A DNA stretch of 64,000 nucleotides from JBGAPI01 sp044221335 (GCA_044221335.1 JBGAPI010000014.1:41685-105684); one strand, 5' to 3'. Shown: positions 1-8,839, counted from the stretch's first letter. Numbers and translations: made by a program. Notes: generated from the sequence alone by a model not told the origin.

Positions 1-114
1 GGTCTTGCCGGCGCCCGACGGACCGAACAGTGCAACCACCTCGGCGTCGGTCTCGACCTCGACCTCCAGTCGGAAATCGCCGAGGCGATGGCGCAGCGCC
101 AGCGTGAGCCTCAT
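1..114 (-). CDS. modC: Molybdate ABC transporter ATP-binding protein ModC (N-terminal fragment)
   Basis: Only the first 38 codons are in the window; the gene runs off the left edge. The reading frame ends at the edge in a Walker A loop (GPSGAGKT, about residues 31-38), as expected for the nucleotide-binding subunit that drives molybdate import from the cytoplasmic face. The ATG at 112-114 overlaps the stop codon of modB in an ATGA arrangement, so the two are very probably translationally coupled. The assignment to ModC rather than another ABC ATPase rests on its position after modA and modB. Confidence 0.85.
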   Translation of the reverse strand, partial: MRLTLALRHRLGDFRLEVEVETDAEVVALFGPSGAGKT

Positions 115-800
115 GGCGACCTCGTGCGGCGGGTGACGCGCTGGGCGAGCAGTTCGGACACCAGCAGCGCGCCGAGCGAGATCGCGACCGAGACCAGCAG
201 CAGTCGCAGCGCCGGGCCGTCCCCGCCCGGGACCTGGGTGTAGGCATAGATCGCGCTGGGAAGCGTCTGGGTCTCGCCCGGGATGCTGGCGACGAAGGTG
301 ATGGTCGCGCCGAACTCGCCCATCGCCTTGGCGAAGCACAGGATCGCACCGGCGGTCACGCCCGGGCGGATCAGCGGCAGGGTGACGGTCGTGAACACTT
401 GCAGCGGACTGGCGCCCAGCGTGCCGGCGGCCTGCTCCAGCCCGCGATCGACCGACTCCAGCGACAGCCGGATCGCGCGCACCGCGAACGGAAATCCCAT
501 CACCGCGCAGGCCAGCGCCGCGCCGGTCCAGCGGAACGCGAAGACCACGCCCAGGTGGTCCTCGAGCCAGTGGCCGATCGGGCCCTGGCGCCCGAAGCCG
601 CGCAGCAGCAGGTAGCCGGTCACCACCGGCGGCAGGACCAGCGGCAGGTGCACGACCGCGTTGAGCAGCTGCCGGCCCCAGAAGCGGCCGCGGGCCAGCA
701 GCCAGGCCGTGGCGACCGCGAAGGGCAGTCCGGCGAGTGTCGCCCAGGTCGCGACCCAGACGCTGAGTCGTACGGCCTGCCATTCCTCCGGGCTCAGCAC
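111..800 (-). CDS. modB: Molybdate ABC transporter permease ModB
   Basis: A 229-residue polytopic protein of the size usual for ModB, with about five hydrophobic segments. It has the cytoplasmic EAA-type loop that contacts the ATPase (around residues 120-145, with GTLGAS and the following TLPLIRPG). It would form the membrane channel of the molybdate (possibly tungstate) importer. The start is a GTG at 798-800, 10 bp after the modA stop; no in-frame ATG lies close to it. It is the middle gene of modA-modB-modC, overlapping modC by 4 nt. Confidence 0.92.
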   Translation of the reverse strand: MLSPEEWQAVRLSVWVATWATLAGLPFAVATAWLLARGRFWGRQLLNAVVHLPLVLPPVVTGYLLLRGFGRQGPIGHWLEDHLGVVFAFRWTGAALACAVMGFPFAVRAIRLSLESVDRGLEQAAGTLGASPLQVFTTVTLPLIRPGVTAGAILCFAKAMGEFGATITFVASIPGETQTLPSAIYAYTQVPGGDGPALRLLLVSVAISLGALLVSELLAQRVTRRTRSP

Positions 801-810
801 GCGAGGGCCC

Positions 811-1611
811 TCAGGTCAGGACGATGAAGCCGTGCCGGCGGAAGATCGCCGCGGCAGCGGACGAGCGCAGGAACAGGAGCAGTTCCGCGGCTCGAGGATG
901 GCTCGACGTCGCCGTCCGCGCGGCCGGATAGAGGATCGCCGGATGGCTGCCGGCCGGGAAGCGGTCGACCACGCGCACGGCGGGTTCTGCCTGGGCGTCG
1001 GTCGCATAGACCACGCCGAGCGGTGCCTCGCCGCGCGCGACCAGCAGCAGCGCGGCACGCACGTTCTCCGCCGGCGCCGTATGACCCTCGACCTCCGACC
1101 AGACGCCGAGCGTCGTCAGCGCCGCCTTCGCGTACTTGCCGGCCGGCACCGCGCCGACGTCGGCCAGCGCGAGGCGACCATCGCCGAGCGCCGCGCGCAG
1201 GCCGAAGCCCGGCGCGATCGTCAGTGCCAGCGGAGAGGCCTTCGGCGCGATCAGCACGAGGCTGTTGCCGAGCAGGTCGACGCGACTGTCCGCGGCGATG
1301 CGCCGGCGCGAGGCGAGGTAGTCCATCCAGTCGCGGTCGGCGGAGACGAACAGATCGGCCGGCGCGCCCTCGTCGATCTGCTTCGCCAGCGCGGAGCTCG
1401 CGCCGTAGGACAGCAGCGCGCGATCGGCCGGCACCGGCGCCCAGGCAGCATCGATCTCGTCGAGGGCGTTCTTCAGGCTGGCCGCGGCGAACACCACCGG
1501 GCCAGCGGCCCGTGCCGCCGGAGCGGCCACGCCGTTGGCCAGCGCCAGCAGCGTGGCCAGCAGCAGGGCCAGCAGATCAGGGCGGCGCAGGACGGCGGGG
1601 CAGGTCGGCAT
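811..1611 (-). CDS. modA: Molybdate ABC transporter periplasmic binding protein ModA
   Basis: About 266 residues from the ATG at 1609-1611. I prefer this start to an upstream extension because it opens with a classic signal peptide: basic residues, a Leu/Ala-rich core, then Ala-x-Ala near residue 36. The mature part begins with the ModA-type strand and motif VFAAASLKNAL, and the GASSALAKQI segment that follows is also typical. The protein would capture molybdate in the periplasm and hand it to ModBC. It is the first gene of the operon; the 160 bp to the divergent cytochrome gene should hold the promoter. I did not see a convincing ModE operator or Moco riboswitch there. Confidence 0.92.
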   Translation of the reverse strand: MPTCPAVLRRPDLLALLLATLLALANGVAAPAARAAGPVVFAAASLKNALDEIDAAWAPVPADRALLSYGASSALAKQIDEGAPADLFVSADRDWMDYLASRRRIAADSRVDLLGNSLVLIAPKASPLALTIAPGFGLRAALGDGRLALADVGAVPAGKYAKAALTTLGVWSEVEGHTAPAENVRAALLLVARGEAPLGVVYATDAQAEPAVRVVDRFPAGSHPAILYPAARTATSSHPRAAELLLFLRSSAAAAIFRRHGFIVLT

Positions 1612-1772
1612 GCGGGAATCCGGATCGACGGGGGTGCGGTGGCGGCCGATGGTAGCGAAGGAGGTTGCAATCGCGGCGCCGACCGACAGAATGGGCGACG
1701 GTTCGCTGTACGCAGGCTCCACCTGGGACAAGCTGACACGGACAACCTTCACCCGGATCCACGCGCCCACCG

Positions 1773-2252
1773 ATGTGCACCCGCGCCCGCCCGTTCGCCG
1801 TCGTCCTCGTGCTGCTCCTGGCCGGCCTGCTGCCGGACCACTCCTCGGCGGCCTCCTGCGACAGCCTCGATGGCGTCCCGCGGCGCTTCGACATCAACTA
1901 CGAGACCGATATCCAGCCGATCTTCGACGCGCGCTGCGCCAACTGCCACGTCGCCGCGGCGGGCAATCCGGAGGCCGGCCTCAACCTCGATGACGGCATT
2001 TCCTGGTTCACCCTGGTCGATGTGCCGAGCAGCCAGGACAGCAGCCGCGTGCGGGTCACGGCCTACGCGCCCGGTGCCAGCCTGCTGTTCGACAAGGTCA
2101 ACTGCGAGCCGCCGGCGCTCGGGGAACGGATGCCGTTCCAGCGGTCGGCGATCCCGGTCACGATGCAGGCGCTGATCAACGACTGGATCGAACTCGGCGC
2201 CTGGCCCGGCGCCAGCGACACCCTGTACTTCAACGGCTTCGAGAACCGCTAG
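1773..2252 (+). CDS. Secreted mono-haem c-type cytochrome-like protein with C-terminal GFE motif
   Basis: A 159-residue protein with a signal peptide (residues 1 to about 27, cleavage after SSA) and one haem-binding CANCH motif near residue 56, in the context IQPIFDARC. That context is typical of small cytochrome c domains found in PD40/planctomycete-type cytochromes. It has no membrane segment after the signal, so a periplasmic or extracellular location is inferred. The C-terminus ends in LYFNGFENR. A second haem protein in this window (51347-53551) also ends in a GFE motif, which suggests a shared sorting or processing tail. It is divergent from modA. The electron-transfer partner is unknown. 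Confidence 0.72.
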   Translation: MCTRARPFAVVLVLLLAGLLPDHSSAASCDSLDGVPRRFDINYETDIQPIFDARCANCHVAAAGNPEAGLNLDDGISWFTLVDVPSSQDSSRVRVTAYAPGASLLFDKVNCEPPALGERMPFQRSAIPVTMQALINDWIELGAWPGASDTLYFNGFENR

Positions 2253-2427
2253 CCGACTTGCGGCGCCGTCCCGCCGAATGCCTGGCGGCACCCGGGAGAT
2301 CCGGGTGGAGTCGCGGGCGGGAGGCGGCGCGCGGGTCGGTCAACGGACGCCGCGCGTAACCCTTCGAAGCGTTGCCGATCGCGACGTCGTGGCGACGGCG
2401 ACCGGCCCACGCCTTGAACCACGGGGG

Positions 2428-2766
2428 CTACTTCTTCTTCAGGCATTCGCTCATGAAGGCCTTGCGCTCGTCGCCCTTCTTGCCCTCGGCCTGCTTGTTG
2501 CAGTCGGTCATCTTCTGCTGCTGTGCGGTCTTGCCATCGGTCGGGGCGGGGGCCTCGTCCTTGCCGGACAGGCAGGTGCTCATGAATTTCTTGCGCTCGT
2601 CGCCGGTCTTGCCGGTCGCCTTCTGGTTGCAATCGGTCATCCGTTGCTGCTGCGCGGTCTTCGGCTTGTCGCCGCCCGCGGCATCGGTGGCGGGCTCCGC
2701 GGCAATCGCGGCAGACGCGGTGAAGGCGAAGGCGATCAGGCCCAGGGCAAGCTTGGCGCTACGCAT
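2428..2766 (-). CDS. psiF: PsiF-repeat secreted protein
   Basis: A 112-residue protein with a signal peptide (about 1-22, ending AIAA) and two tandem PsiF repeats: residues about 38-68 with QQQRMTDCN and FMSTCL, and about 80-110 with QQQKMTDCN and FMSECL. Each repeat has two conserved cysteines, probably disulphide-bonded in the periplasm. E. coli PsiF has the same two-repeat layout and is induced by phosphate starvation; its molecular role is unknown. The start is the ATG directly before the signal peptide, not the longer open frame upstream. No Pho box was recognised. Confidence 0.82.
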   Translation of the reverse strand: MRSAKLALGLIAFAFTASAAIAAEPATDAAGGDKPKTAQQQRMTDCNQKATGKTGDERKKFMSTCLSGKDEAPAPTDGKTAQQQKMTDCNKQAEGKKGDERKAFMSECLKKK

Positions 2767-3159
2767 GGCGGAATCCTCGTGATGGCTGGGACCGGGAGCG
2801 GTCGCGGACGATCCTAGCCAGCGGCACTGAATGCGAGAATTAAGGAATCGCAAGGACCTGTGTCGTCCTCGGGAACGAGGCGCCATTCCCGAGCGATGGG
2901 AAGCACGGGAGCGGAGCGCGGACCGCTCCATCCGGATGGATTCCGACCGGGGCGTCGACGACCGACGCGGCCCGAGACGGGTGATCCCGATCCGCGCTGG
3001 ACGATGGGGCCGCAGTCCGCACGACGCGCCGGTCGGAAGTTCGACGGTCACCACTGGCGCACTCTGCGGGCGAATTGGCGCCGATGGCGAGTCCGTTGGC
3101 GCGGATCGAGGCCTAGATTGACGGCGTCCCACCCGCAGGCTCGTCACCAGGACCATCCC
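2767..3159. other. Gene-free stretch between the divergent psiF-like and SDR genes
   Basis: About 390 bp. It must contain both promoters, but I can defend no clear -35/-10 pair. Short open frames through it have atypical, Arg-rich composition and no recognisable domains, so I call no gene. Confidence 0.5.
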
Positions 3160-3957
3160 ATGAGCATCGTTCTCGTCACCGGGGCCTCATCCGGCATCGG
3201 CAAGGCCACCGCGCATGCGCTGCTGGATCGTGGCCACACCGTCCATGTCGCGGCACGTCGCGTGGAAGCCATGGAGGACCTGCGGCAGCGCGGTGCCGTC
3301 GCGCTGCCGATGGACATCACGCGAAACGCGGATACCGCCGCGGTCGTCGAGCACATCCTCGGTGAGCACGGCCGAATCGACGTGCTCGTCAACAACGCCG
3401 GCTTCGCCACCTACGGCGCCGTCGAGGACATCACGATCGACGAGGCACGCTACCAGTTCGAGGTGAACCTGTTCGGCCTCGCCCGTCTGACCCAGCGCGT
3501 GATCCCGTCGATGCGGGAGCGCAAGCAGGGCAGGATCATCAACCTGTCGTCGATGGGCGGGAAGATCTACACGCCGCTCGGCGCCTGGTACCACGCGACC
3601 AAGCACGCGCTCGAAGGCTGGAGCGATTGCCTCAGGCTGGAACTGGCACCCTTCGGCATCGGCGTCGTGATCGTCGAGCCGGGAATGATCGCCACCGAGT
3701 TCGGCGACGTGATGACGGCGCCGATGCTGGAGCGCTCCGGGCGGGGGCCTTACGGCGATCTCGCGCGATCCATCGCGAAGACGTCGGTCGCGATGTCGCC
3801 GCCGACGGTGATCGCCGCCGCCATCGTCCGTGCGGTCGAGGCCGGCCGTCCGAAGACGCGCTACGTCGCCGGCAGGATGGCCCGCACGCTGATGTTCGTC
3901 CGCAAGTACCTGGGCGACCGCCTGTACGATCGGCTGATCATGAGCCAGCTGGGCTGA
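3160..3957 (+). CDS. Short-chain dehydrogenase/reductase (SDR)
   Basis: A 265-residue classical SDR. The Rossmann nucleotide-binding motif TGASSGIG is at residues 7-14, NNAG is near residue 82, and the catalytic Ser (NLSSMGG) and YxxxK (YHATK) follow near 130-150. Arg residues after the second strand (AARR) suggest NADP(H) preference. It resembles oxidoreductases acting on lipids, retinoid-like substrates or other hydrophobic carbonyls; the substrate cannot be read from sequence. The ATG at 3160 gives the normal SDR N-terminus MSIVLVTG. The stop is 2 bp before the AraC-type regulator, so the pair is probably co-transcribed. Confidence 0.88.
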   Translation: MSIVLVTGASSGIGKATAHALLDRGHTVHVAARRVEAMEDLRQRGAVALPMDITRNADTAAVVEHILGEHGRIDVLVNNAGFATYGAVEDITIDEARYQFEVNLFGLARLTQRVIPSMRERKQGRIINLSSMGGKIYTPLGAWYHATKHALEGWSDCLRLELAPFGIGVVIVEPGMIATEFGDVMTAPMLERSGRGPYGDLARSIAKTSVAMSPPTVIAAAIVRAVEAGRPKTRYVAGRMARTLMFVRKYLGDRLYDRLIMSQLG

Positions 3958-3959
3958 GC

Positions 3960-4964
3960 ATGGCCGTCGGCGCGACCTTCCCGATCGAACCCGCGTGGCG
4001 GCCGCTGCTGAAGGACCTCGGCATCCGGGCCGACCGGGTGCTGCGTCGCGCCGGCTTGCCCGACGACCTTTTCGCACGACCGGATGCCGGAATGACGACA
4101 CCCGAGTATTTCCGGTTGTGGAGCGGCCTGGAAGCGGAGGCGGGCGACCCGTTGTTTGCCCTGCGCGTGGTCGAGGCGCTGCAGACCGATTCCTTCGTCC
4201 CGCCGATCTTCGCTGCGCTGTGCAGCGCGAACATGCTGCAGGCCGCACAGCGCCTGGCGACCTACAAGCGGCTGATCGCGCCGATGCGGCTCGTGCTCGA
4301 CATCGACCGCCGCGGAGATCTGACGCTGACGCCGCAGTGGCTGGAGTCGCAGGGCGAGGTTCCGCAGGCACTGGTCGTCGTCGAGTTGGCCTTCCTGCTT
4401 CGACTCGCGCGGCAGGCGACGCGCGAGCCGATCGATGCCGTGCGAGTGACTCTTTCGCGCTTGCCGGAGCGTGCGCAGGCCGAGGACTATGCCCGTTTCT
4501 TCGGCGTCGCCCCTCGCCGCACCTCCGGGAGTTCCCTGGTGCTGTCGGCGACCGACGTGGCGCGGCCTTTCCTCACCGAGAACGACGCCATGTGGCGCGT
4601 CTTCGAGCCGGACCTGCGGCGCCGTCTCGGCCAACTCGACGCATCGGCCACGACCGCCGAACGCGTCCGTTCGGCGCTGCTGGAGCTGCTGCCCGGGGGG
4701 CAGTCCGACATCTCGGCCGTGGCGAGGCGGCTGGCCACCAGCTCTCGTACACTGCAGCGCCGGCTGGAAGGCGAGGGCGAGAGCTTTCGGGGTCTCGTCA
4801 ACCGCACCCGCGAAGACCTCGCGCGGCATTACCTCACTCAGACGCGATTGACCGTCGGCGAAATCGGATTTCTGCTCGGCTTCGAAGACCCGAACTCGTT
4901 CTTCCGCGCATTCCACGACTGGACCGGAACGACGCCGGAGTCGATGCGGGCTTCGGCGGCCTGA
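3960..4964 (+). CDS. AraC-family transcriptional regulator (OruR/ArgR-like, 334 aa)
   Basis: Residues about 20-205 resemble the AraC-like ligand-binding domain found in OruR- and MmoB-type regulators. The C-terminal ~100 residues form the double helix-turn-helix, with SSRTLQRRL in the first recognition helix and the signature GFEDPNSFFRAFHDWTG in the second. The protein therefore binds DNA and probably responds to a small hydrophobic or amino-acid-derived ligand. It follows the SDR by 2 bp, and such regulators often control the enzyme beside them. The start ATG at 3960 is fixed by the short intergenic gap. Confidence 0.85.
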   Translation: MAVGATFPIEPAWRPLLKDLGIRADRVLRRAGLPDDLFARPDAGMTTPEYFRLWSGLEAEAGDPLFALRVVEALQTDSFVPPIFAALCSANMLQAAQRLATYKRLIAPMRLVLDIDRRGDLTLTPQWLESQGEVPQALVVVELAFLLRLARQATREPIDAVRVTLSRLPERAQAEDYARFFGVAPRRTSGSSLVLSATDVARPFLTENDAMWRVFEPDLRRRLGQLDASATTAERVRSALLELLPGGQSDISAVARRLATSSRTLQRRLEGEGESFRGLVNRTREDLARHYLTQTRLTVGEIGFLLGFEDPNSFFRAFHDWTGTTPESMRASAA

Positions 4965-5360
4965 GACCCGGGCGCGCCGGAAGGGTGCCGGAGCATCATG
5001 CAGGCGATTGTCGTCCGGCGCGCCCGACCTGCCGCAACAGATCATCGATGTGTGGCGGAGAGCACCAGGTGGCCGGAATGACCAGCTTGTGCTGTCCAGG
5101 AAGGCAAATGTTGGCCGGCAGCGACGGTAGCCTACTGGTGGGTGTTCGCCGGCGAACTAGGAGAACGCTCAGGGCGGCCTGGTGACGGCGCCGAACGGTG
5201 GCACCAGACCGTGGTCAACTGCACGAGACGAACGATTCGGAGCGCCGCTAGCGGACATGGGGATGAGGCGCCTCGCAATGGCGCGCAGTGCGCGCCCTAC
5301 GTCCGCTCCTCGCCGATAGCCGTCGTCCGGGTGCTTCATCAGCGGTCTTCCGCGTACCGC
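4965..5360. other. Gene-free stretch with a reverse-oriented GTAGGGCGGGC-type repeat
   Basis: About 400 bp between the AraC-type gene and the end of the flavoprotein gene. Positions 5267-5300 are a reverse-complement, slightly diverged copy of the palindromic repeat seen at 18103, 42409 and 58747 (it ends in GCGCGCCCTAC on the plus strand). Short open frames here contain repeat sequence and show no domain, so I call no gene. Confidence 0.55.
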
Positions 5361-6398
5361 TCAGGCTCGGTCGGCGAGCTCGCGCGTCACTTCCGCAGCG
5401 GAATCTACCCAACGGCGCGGTCGTCGTGTCCCCGACCACAGGGCGGAAAAATCACCTCGCCCATCTGCCTCCGCAGTCGTCCGCAACGGTGCCAGTGCCG
5501 GCGCCGCCAGCGGGAACTCGGGCGGCAGACGGCTCATCGGCCCGAGCTCGCGCATCAGCCGGTTGACAATGCCGCGGGCCGGTCGGCCGCTGATCAGGTT
5601 GGTGATCGCGGTGACGTGCTCGGCGTCGGCGAGCGCTACGCGGTGGACGGGCGCGGTGGTCGCTTCCGCACAACACAGGTAGGCCGTTCCGACCTGCGCG
5701 GCAATGGCGCCGGCGGCGAGTGCGTCGCGGACATCCTCGGCGCAGACAATGCCGCCGGCGGCGATCAACGGCGTCCGGACCGCGTGGCCAATCGCGGCGA
5801 CGAGGTCCAGCATCGGGAGCTGTCCGTCGAGGTCATCGGCGAGAAACTGTCCACGATGACCGCCGGCCTCGAGGCCCTGGGCGATGATGAGATCGATGCC
5901 TCGTTCCGCCAGCCAGCGTGCCTCGGCGACCGTCGTTGCCGTGGACAAGATCAGCGGCTTCCACGCGCGCATCCGTGCCAGCAGTCGTTCGTCCGGAAGA
6001 CCGAAGTGGAAGCTCAGGATCTGCGGTCGGAACTCGTCGAGGATGTCGACCGCAGCGTCGTCGATCGGGCGACGAGTGGACCGGGGCAGCGGCTGTTCCG
6101 GATCGAGGCCGAGTTCGCGGTAGAACGGCGCCAGCGCCGCACGCCATCGGCGTTCGCGTCTCGCATCGGGCGTCGGCACGCGATGGCAGAAGAAATTGAG
6201 ATTGATCGGGCGCGTCGTCGATGCGGCCAGGTGCACGAGTTCGGCGAGCAGCTTGTCGTGACCGAGCATCGCGCAGGGCAGGGAACCGAGACCGCCGGCG
6301 TCGGCGACCGCGATTGCCAGGGCGGCGTCCTGCGCGCCGGCCATCGGCGCCTGGATGATCGGCAGCTCGATGCCCAGGCGCTCGGACAGCGGATTCAT
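5361..6398 (-). CDS. Nitronate monooxygenase / 2-nitropropane dioxygenase-like flavoprotein
   Basis: A 345-residue TIM-barrel flavoprotein of the NMO/NPD family. Visible marks are PIIQAPMAG at the first strand, NLNFFCH, SFHFGLP, the FMN-binding GLEAGGHRG around residues 175-183, and AAGGI followed by GAIAAQVGTAYL near 215-240. Family members use FMN to oxidise alkyl nitronates such as propionate-3-nitronate, or act as other flavin-dependent reductases; the substrate here is not known. It is the last gene of an apparent three-gene operon, overlapping the ATPase stop by 4 nt (ATGA). Confidence 0.85.
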   Translation of the reverse strand: MNPLSERLGIELPIIQAPMAGAQDAALAIAVADAGGLGSLPCAMLGHDKLLAELVHLAASTTRPINLNFFCHRVPTPDARRERRWRAALAPFYRELGLDPEQPLPRSTRRPIDDAAVDILDEFRPQILSFHFGLPDERLLARMRAWKPLILSTATTVAEARWLAERGIDLIIAQGLEAGGHRGQFLADDLDGQLPMLDLVAAIGHAVRTPLIAAGGIVCAEDVRDALAAGAIAAQVGTAYLCCAEATTAPVHRVALADAEHVTAITNLISGRPARGIVNRLMRELGPMSRLPPEFPLAAPALAPLRTTAEADGRGDFSALWSGTRRPRRWVDSAAEVTRELADRA

Positions 6399-7264
6399 GA
6401 CGGCTCGGCAGCGTCCGGGTCGGAGAGTTCGATCGCGTCCTCGCCGAGCAGCTCGCGCGACGCGGCCAGCACGTTCGACAGAGCGTCGCGTACGACGGGA
6501 GCGTAGAGCGCGCCGCGTTCCAGTCCCTCGACCCAGCCGAACAGGCTGGCGCGCAGTTGCTCCTCGGTGCGGGCCCGCTGGTCGAGATCGTCGAGCACGC
6601 GGGCGAGTTCACCGGCGGTCGGCACGCGGGACAGCAGCGCGAACAGCGCCGCCAGCGCGTCGAACAGTGCCGTGGCTTCCGGACCAAGGCCGAACTCGAT
6701 CGGGCGGTAGTCGAAGCTGGTGCTGCTGCGGCCCGACCAGATCCGGAAGCTGACCCGCGCGAGCGAGTGGTACAGCGGTTCCTCGGAGATCAGCATCAGG
6801 AGGAAGTTGGGACGATTGGCGACGACTTCGGTGGCGCCGGCGAGGAAGCGCGCGCTGCGGATGAACTGGTAGAGCCGGGCCTGGTCGCGGAAGTCCGCGG
6901 CCTGCAGCTGGTCGAGGATCAGGATCGTGCGCGCCGCCTCGGAGAACGCGCAGGCCTCGATCAGCGCGCGCTCGATCGCGCTCGGCGGCGCCTCCAGCGG
7001 CTGCGGGTTCTCCATCGCCTCCTCGTCGAGGACGATCGGCGTGGGCTCCGGCTCCGGCTGGGTGAAGTCGTGGTAGACGACCTGGGGCGTGTCCAGCGCT
7101 TTCGCCAGCGCCTGCGCGAACGCGGTCTTGCGGCGTCCGGGCTCGCCGCAGATGTCGAGCGTGCGGAGGTGTTCGATCTGCGCCTCGAAGGCGAGGCGCA
7201 GGGGAAACTCGAAGTCGTCGGCGGATTCGAATCCGAACTCCGCCAGGCGCTGCTTCAGGCCCAT
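6395..7264 (-). CDS. P-loop ATPase of unknown function with an atypical Walker A
   Basis: A 289-residue soluble protein. A P-loop-like GEPGRRKT is at residues 40-47 (the canonical pattern is GxxxxGKT; here Arg replaces the last Gly), and a Walker B-like ILILDQ is at 114-119. An acidic, Pro-rich insert (about 68-95) separates them, and the C-terminal third is helical. It looks like an AAA-type or STAND-like ATPase, but I do not recognise the family. It starts 19 bp after the aminotransferase stop and overlaps the flavoprotein, so the three genes are probably one transcript. A chaperone, regulator or loading role for its neighbours is speculative. Confidence 0.6.
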   Translation of the reverse strand: MGLKQRLAEFGFESADDFEFPLRLAFEAQIEHLRTLDICGEPGRRKTAFAQALAKALDTPQVVYHDFTQPEPEPTPIVLDEEAMENPQPLEAPPSAIERALIEACAFSEAARTILILDQLQAADFRDQARLYQFIRSARFLAGATEVVANRPNFLLMLISEEPLYHSLARVSFRIWSGRSSTSFDYRPIEFGLGPEATALFDALAALFALLSRVPTAGELARVLDDLDQRARTEEQLRASLFGWVEGLERGALYAPVVRDALSNVLAASRELLGEDAIELSDPDAAEPS

Positions 7265-7283
7265 CGCGAGCCTTTCCGTGCGA

Positions 7284-8789
7284 TCAGGCCGCCGCGGCCT
7301 GGGTCGTCTCGGCCTTGCGCGGGCCGTTGACCAGCGCGTCGCGCACGCCGTCGATCACCAGGTCGACTTCGTCGGCGCGGGTCAGGAAGGTCGGGGTGAA
7401 GCGCAGCGAATTGGTTCCGCCGTGAATCACGCCGTAGCCGTGGAAGCGGAGGTACTCCTCGGTCGAGCCGGCGCCGTAACACTTGAACTGCGGGGCCAAC
7501 TCGCAGGAGAACAGCAGGCCGGTGCCCTGGACCTTGGTGATCAGGCCCGGCAGTTCGGCGGCCAGCTTCTCGAGGCGCGCGCAGAATTCGCGGCCGCGAT
7601 TGACGATGTTGGCGCGCAGCTCCGGCGTGATCGACTCCAGCACCGCGACGGCGACGTCCATCGCCCGCGGATTGGTGGTCATCGTGTTTCCGTAGATGCC
7701 CTTGCGATACAGTGCGGCGGTGCGGGCGTTGAGTGCCAGCACGGATAGCGGATACTGGCCGGCGTTGAGCGCCTTCGAGTAGGTCTCCATGTCCGGCGCC
7801 TCCAGCGACTCGAAGCCCGGGTAGTCGACGATCGACAGGCAGCCGTGGGCGCGCAGACCAGCCTGGATCGAATCGACCAGCAGCAGCGCGTCGTGGGTGC
7901 GGGTGAGTTCGCGCGCGGCGGCGTAGAACTCCGGCGTCATCGCCTGGCCCGGATTGCCTTCGCCCATCACCGGCTCAAGGAAGACGGCCTCGATATGCCA
8001 GTTGTTGGCCTGGGCGTCGGCGAACAGCGCGCGCAGCGCCGCGACGTCGTTCGGCGGCACGGTGAGCAGGTTCTCGAGGCCACGGAAGGTCGCCAGGTGC
8101 TCGCGGTAGGTCTTGCGGGTCGAATCCGAGAACTGCGCCGGACGATCGGTGCGGCCGTGGAACGCGCCCTTGAACGAGACGATCTTGATCGCGCGGCCGG
8201 CATGCTTGCCACCCGCGTCGGTCATCAGCTTGGCGTGGACGTCGCTGATGCGCGACGCCAGGCCGACCGCCTCCGAGCCGGAATTGAGGCAGAGGAACTT
8301 CTCGAACGGATTGTGGCCGCGGCGGTGCCCGATCTCGGCGCGCAGCGCGCGGTCGAGGCGCAGCTGACTGACGCTCGGGGTCATGATGTTCGCCATCACG
8401 TGCGGGCGCGACATCGCGGCGAGCACATGTTCCGGCGCATGGCCGAAGCCCAGCATGCCGTAGCCGCCGGTGTCGTGGACGACCGCGCCCTTGGAGGTGA
8501 CGATCCAGGGGCCGCGCGCCGCCAGGGCGACGTAGGGATTGATCGCGTCTTCCTGGTAGAAGTTGACGTAGCCGGCCTGGATCGCCTTGATCTGCGCCAC
8601 CTCGTCGAGTGCCATCACGTCCGGCAGCTGGCCGCAGAGGCGGCCATGCTCGGCGAAGGCCTGGTCGATCGCTTCGCCAAGGTCGGCGTGGTTCGCCATC
8701 AGGCGTTCGATCGTGGATTCGCTCAGGCCGACGGTCTGGCGGACGCCGCCGGTGTCGCGCATGTGGCGCAGCTTCTCGATTCGGTTCAT
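7284..8789 (-). CDS. Class III PLP-dependent aminotransferase (501 aa)
   Basis: The fold-type I class III signature is clear: LNSGSEAVGLA for PLP phosphate binding, a central SFKGAFHGRT, the EPVMGEGN segment, and the Schiff-base lysine in ETYSKALN. The ~90-residue N-terminal extension is longer than in ornithine or GABA aminotransferases, and the canonical Asp segment reads LLLVDSIQAG. It transfers an amino group, probably from an omega-amine or amino acid, but the substrate is unresolved. I chose the ATG at 8787-8789, with GGAG 6 nt upstream, over the adjacent GTG. It is first in an operon with the ATPase and flavoprotein. Confidence 0.82.
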   Translation of the reverse strand: MNRIEKLRHMRDTGGVRQTVGLSESTIERLMANHADLGEAIDQAFAEHGRLCGQLPDVMALDEVAQIKAIQAGYVNFYQEDAINPYVALAARGPWIVTSKGAVVHDTGGYGMLGFGHAPEHVLAAMSRPHVMANIMTPSVSQLRLDRALRAEIGHRRGHNPFEKFLCLNSGSEAVGLASRISDVHAKLMTDAGGKHAGRAIKIVSFKGAFHGRTDRPAQFSDSTRKTYREHLATFRGLENLLTVPPNDVAALRALFADAQANNWHIEAVFLEPVMGEGNPGQAMTPEFYAAARELTRTHDALLLVDSIQAGLRAHGCLSIVDYPGFESLEAPDMETYSKALNAGQYPLSVLALNARTAALYRKGIYGNTMTTNPRAMDVAVAVLESITPELRANIVNRGREFCARLEKLAAELPGLITKVQGTGLLFSCELAPQFKCYGAGSTEEYLRFHGYGVIHGGTNSLRFTPTFLTRADEVDLVIDGVRDALVNGPRKAETTQAAAA

Positions 8790-8839
8790 CACAGGCTCCG
8801 GACGGCATTTGCGCGCGCAATTGCCGTCAAATCAAAAAC

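Noticed and set aside
1612..1772. Molybdenum-cofactor riboswitch or ModE site upstream of modA
   Set aside because: The gap is only 161 bp shared with a divergent gene, and I could not see conserved hairpins or a ModE palindrome.
2860..3159. An N-terminal extension of the SDR from a GTG at 2860
   Set aside because: The added ~100 residues are Arg-rich and non-homologous; the SDR fold begins at the ATG at 3160.
4965..5360. Small genes in the gap after the AraC-type regulator
   Set aside because: The frames overlap repeat sequence, lack ribosome sites and show no conserved composition.
7284..8789. Lysine 6-aminotransferase completing the lysine pathway
   Set aside because: Class III motifs fit, but segments typical of lysine 6-aminotransferase are not recognisable, and the gene sits in a different operon; left as substrate unknown.
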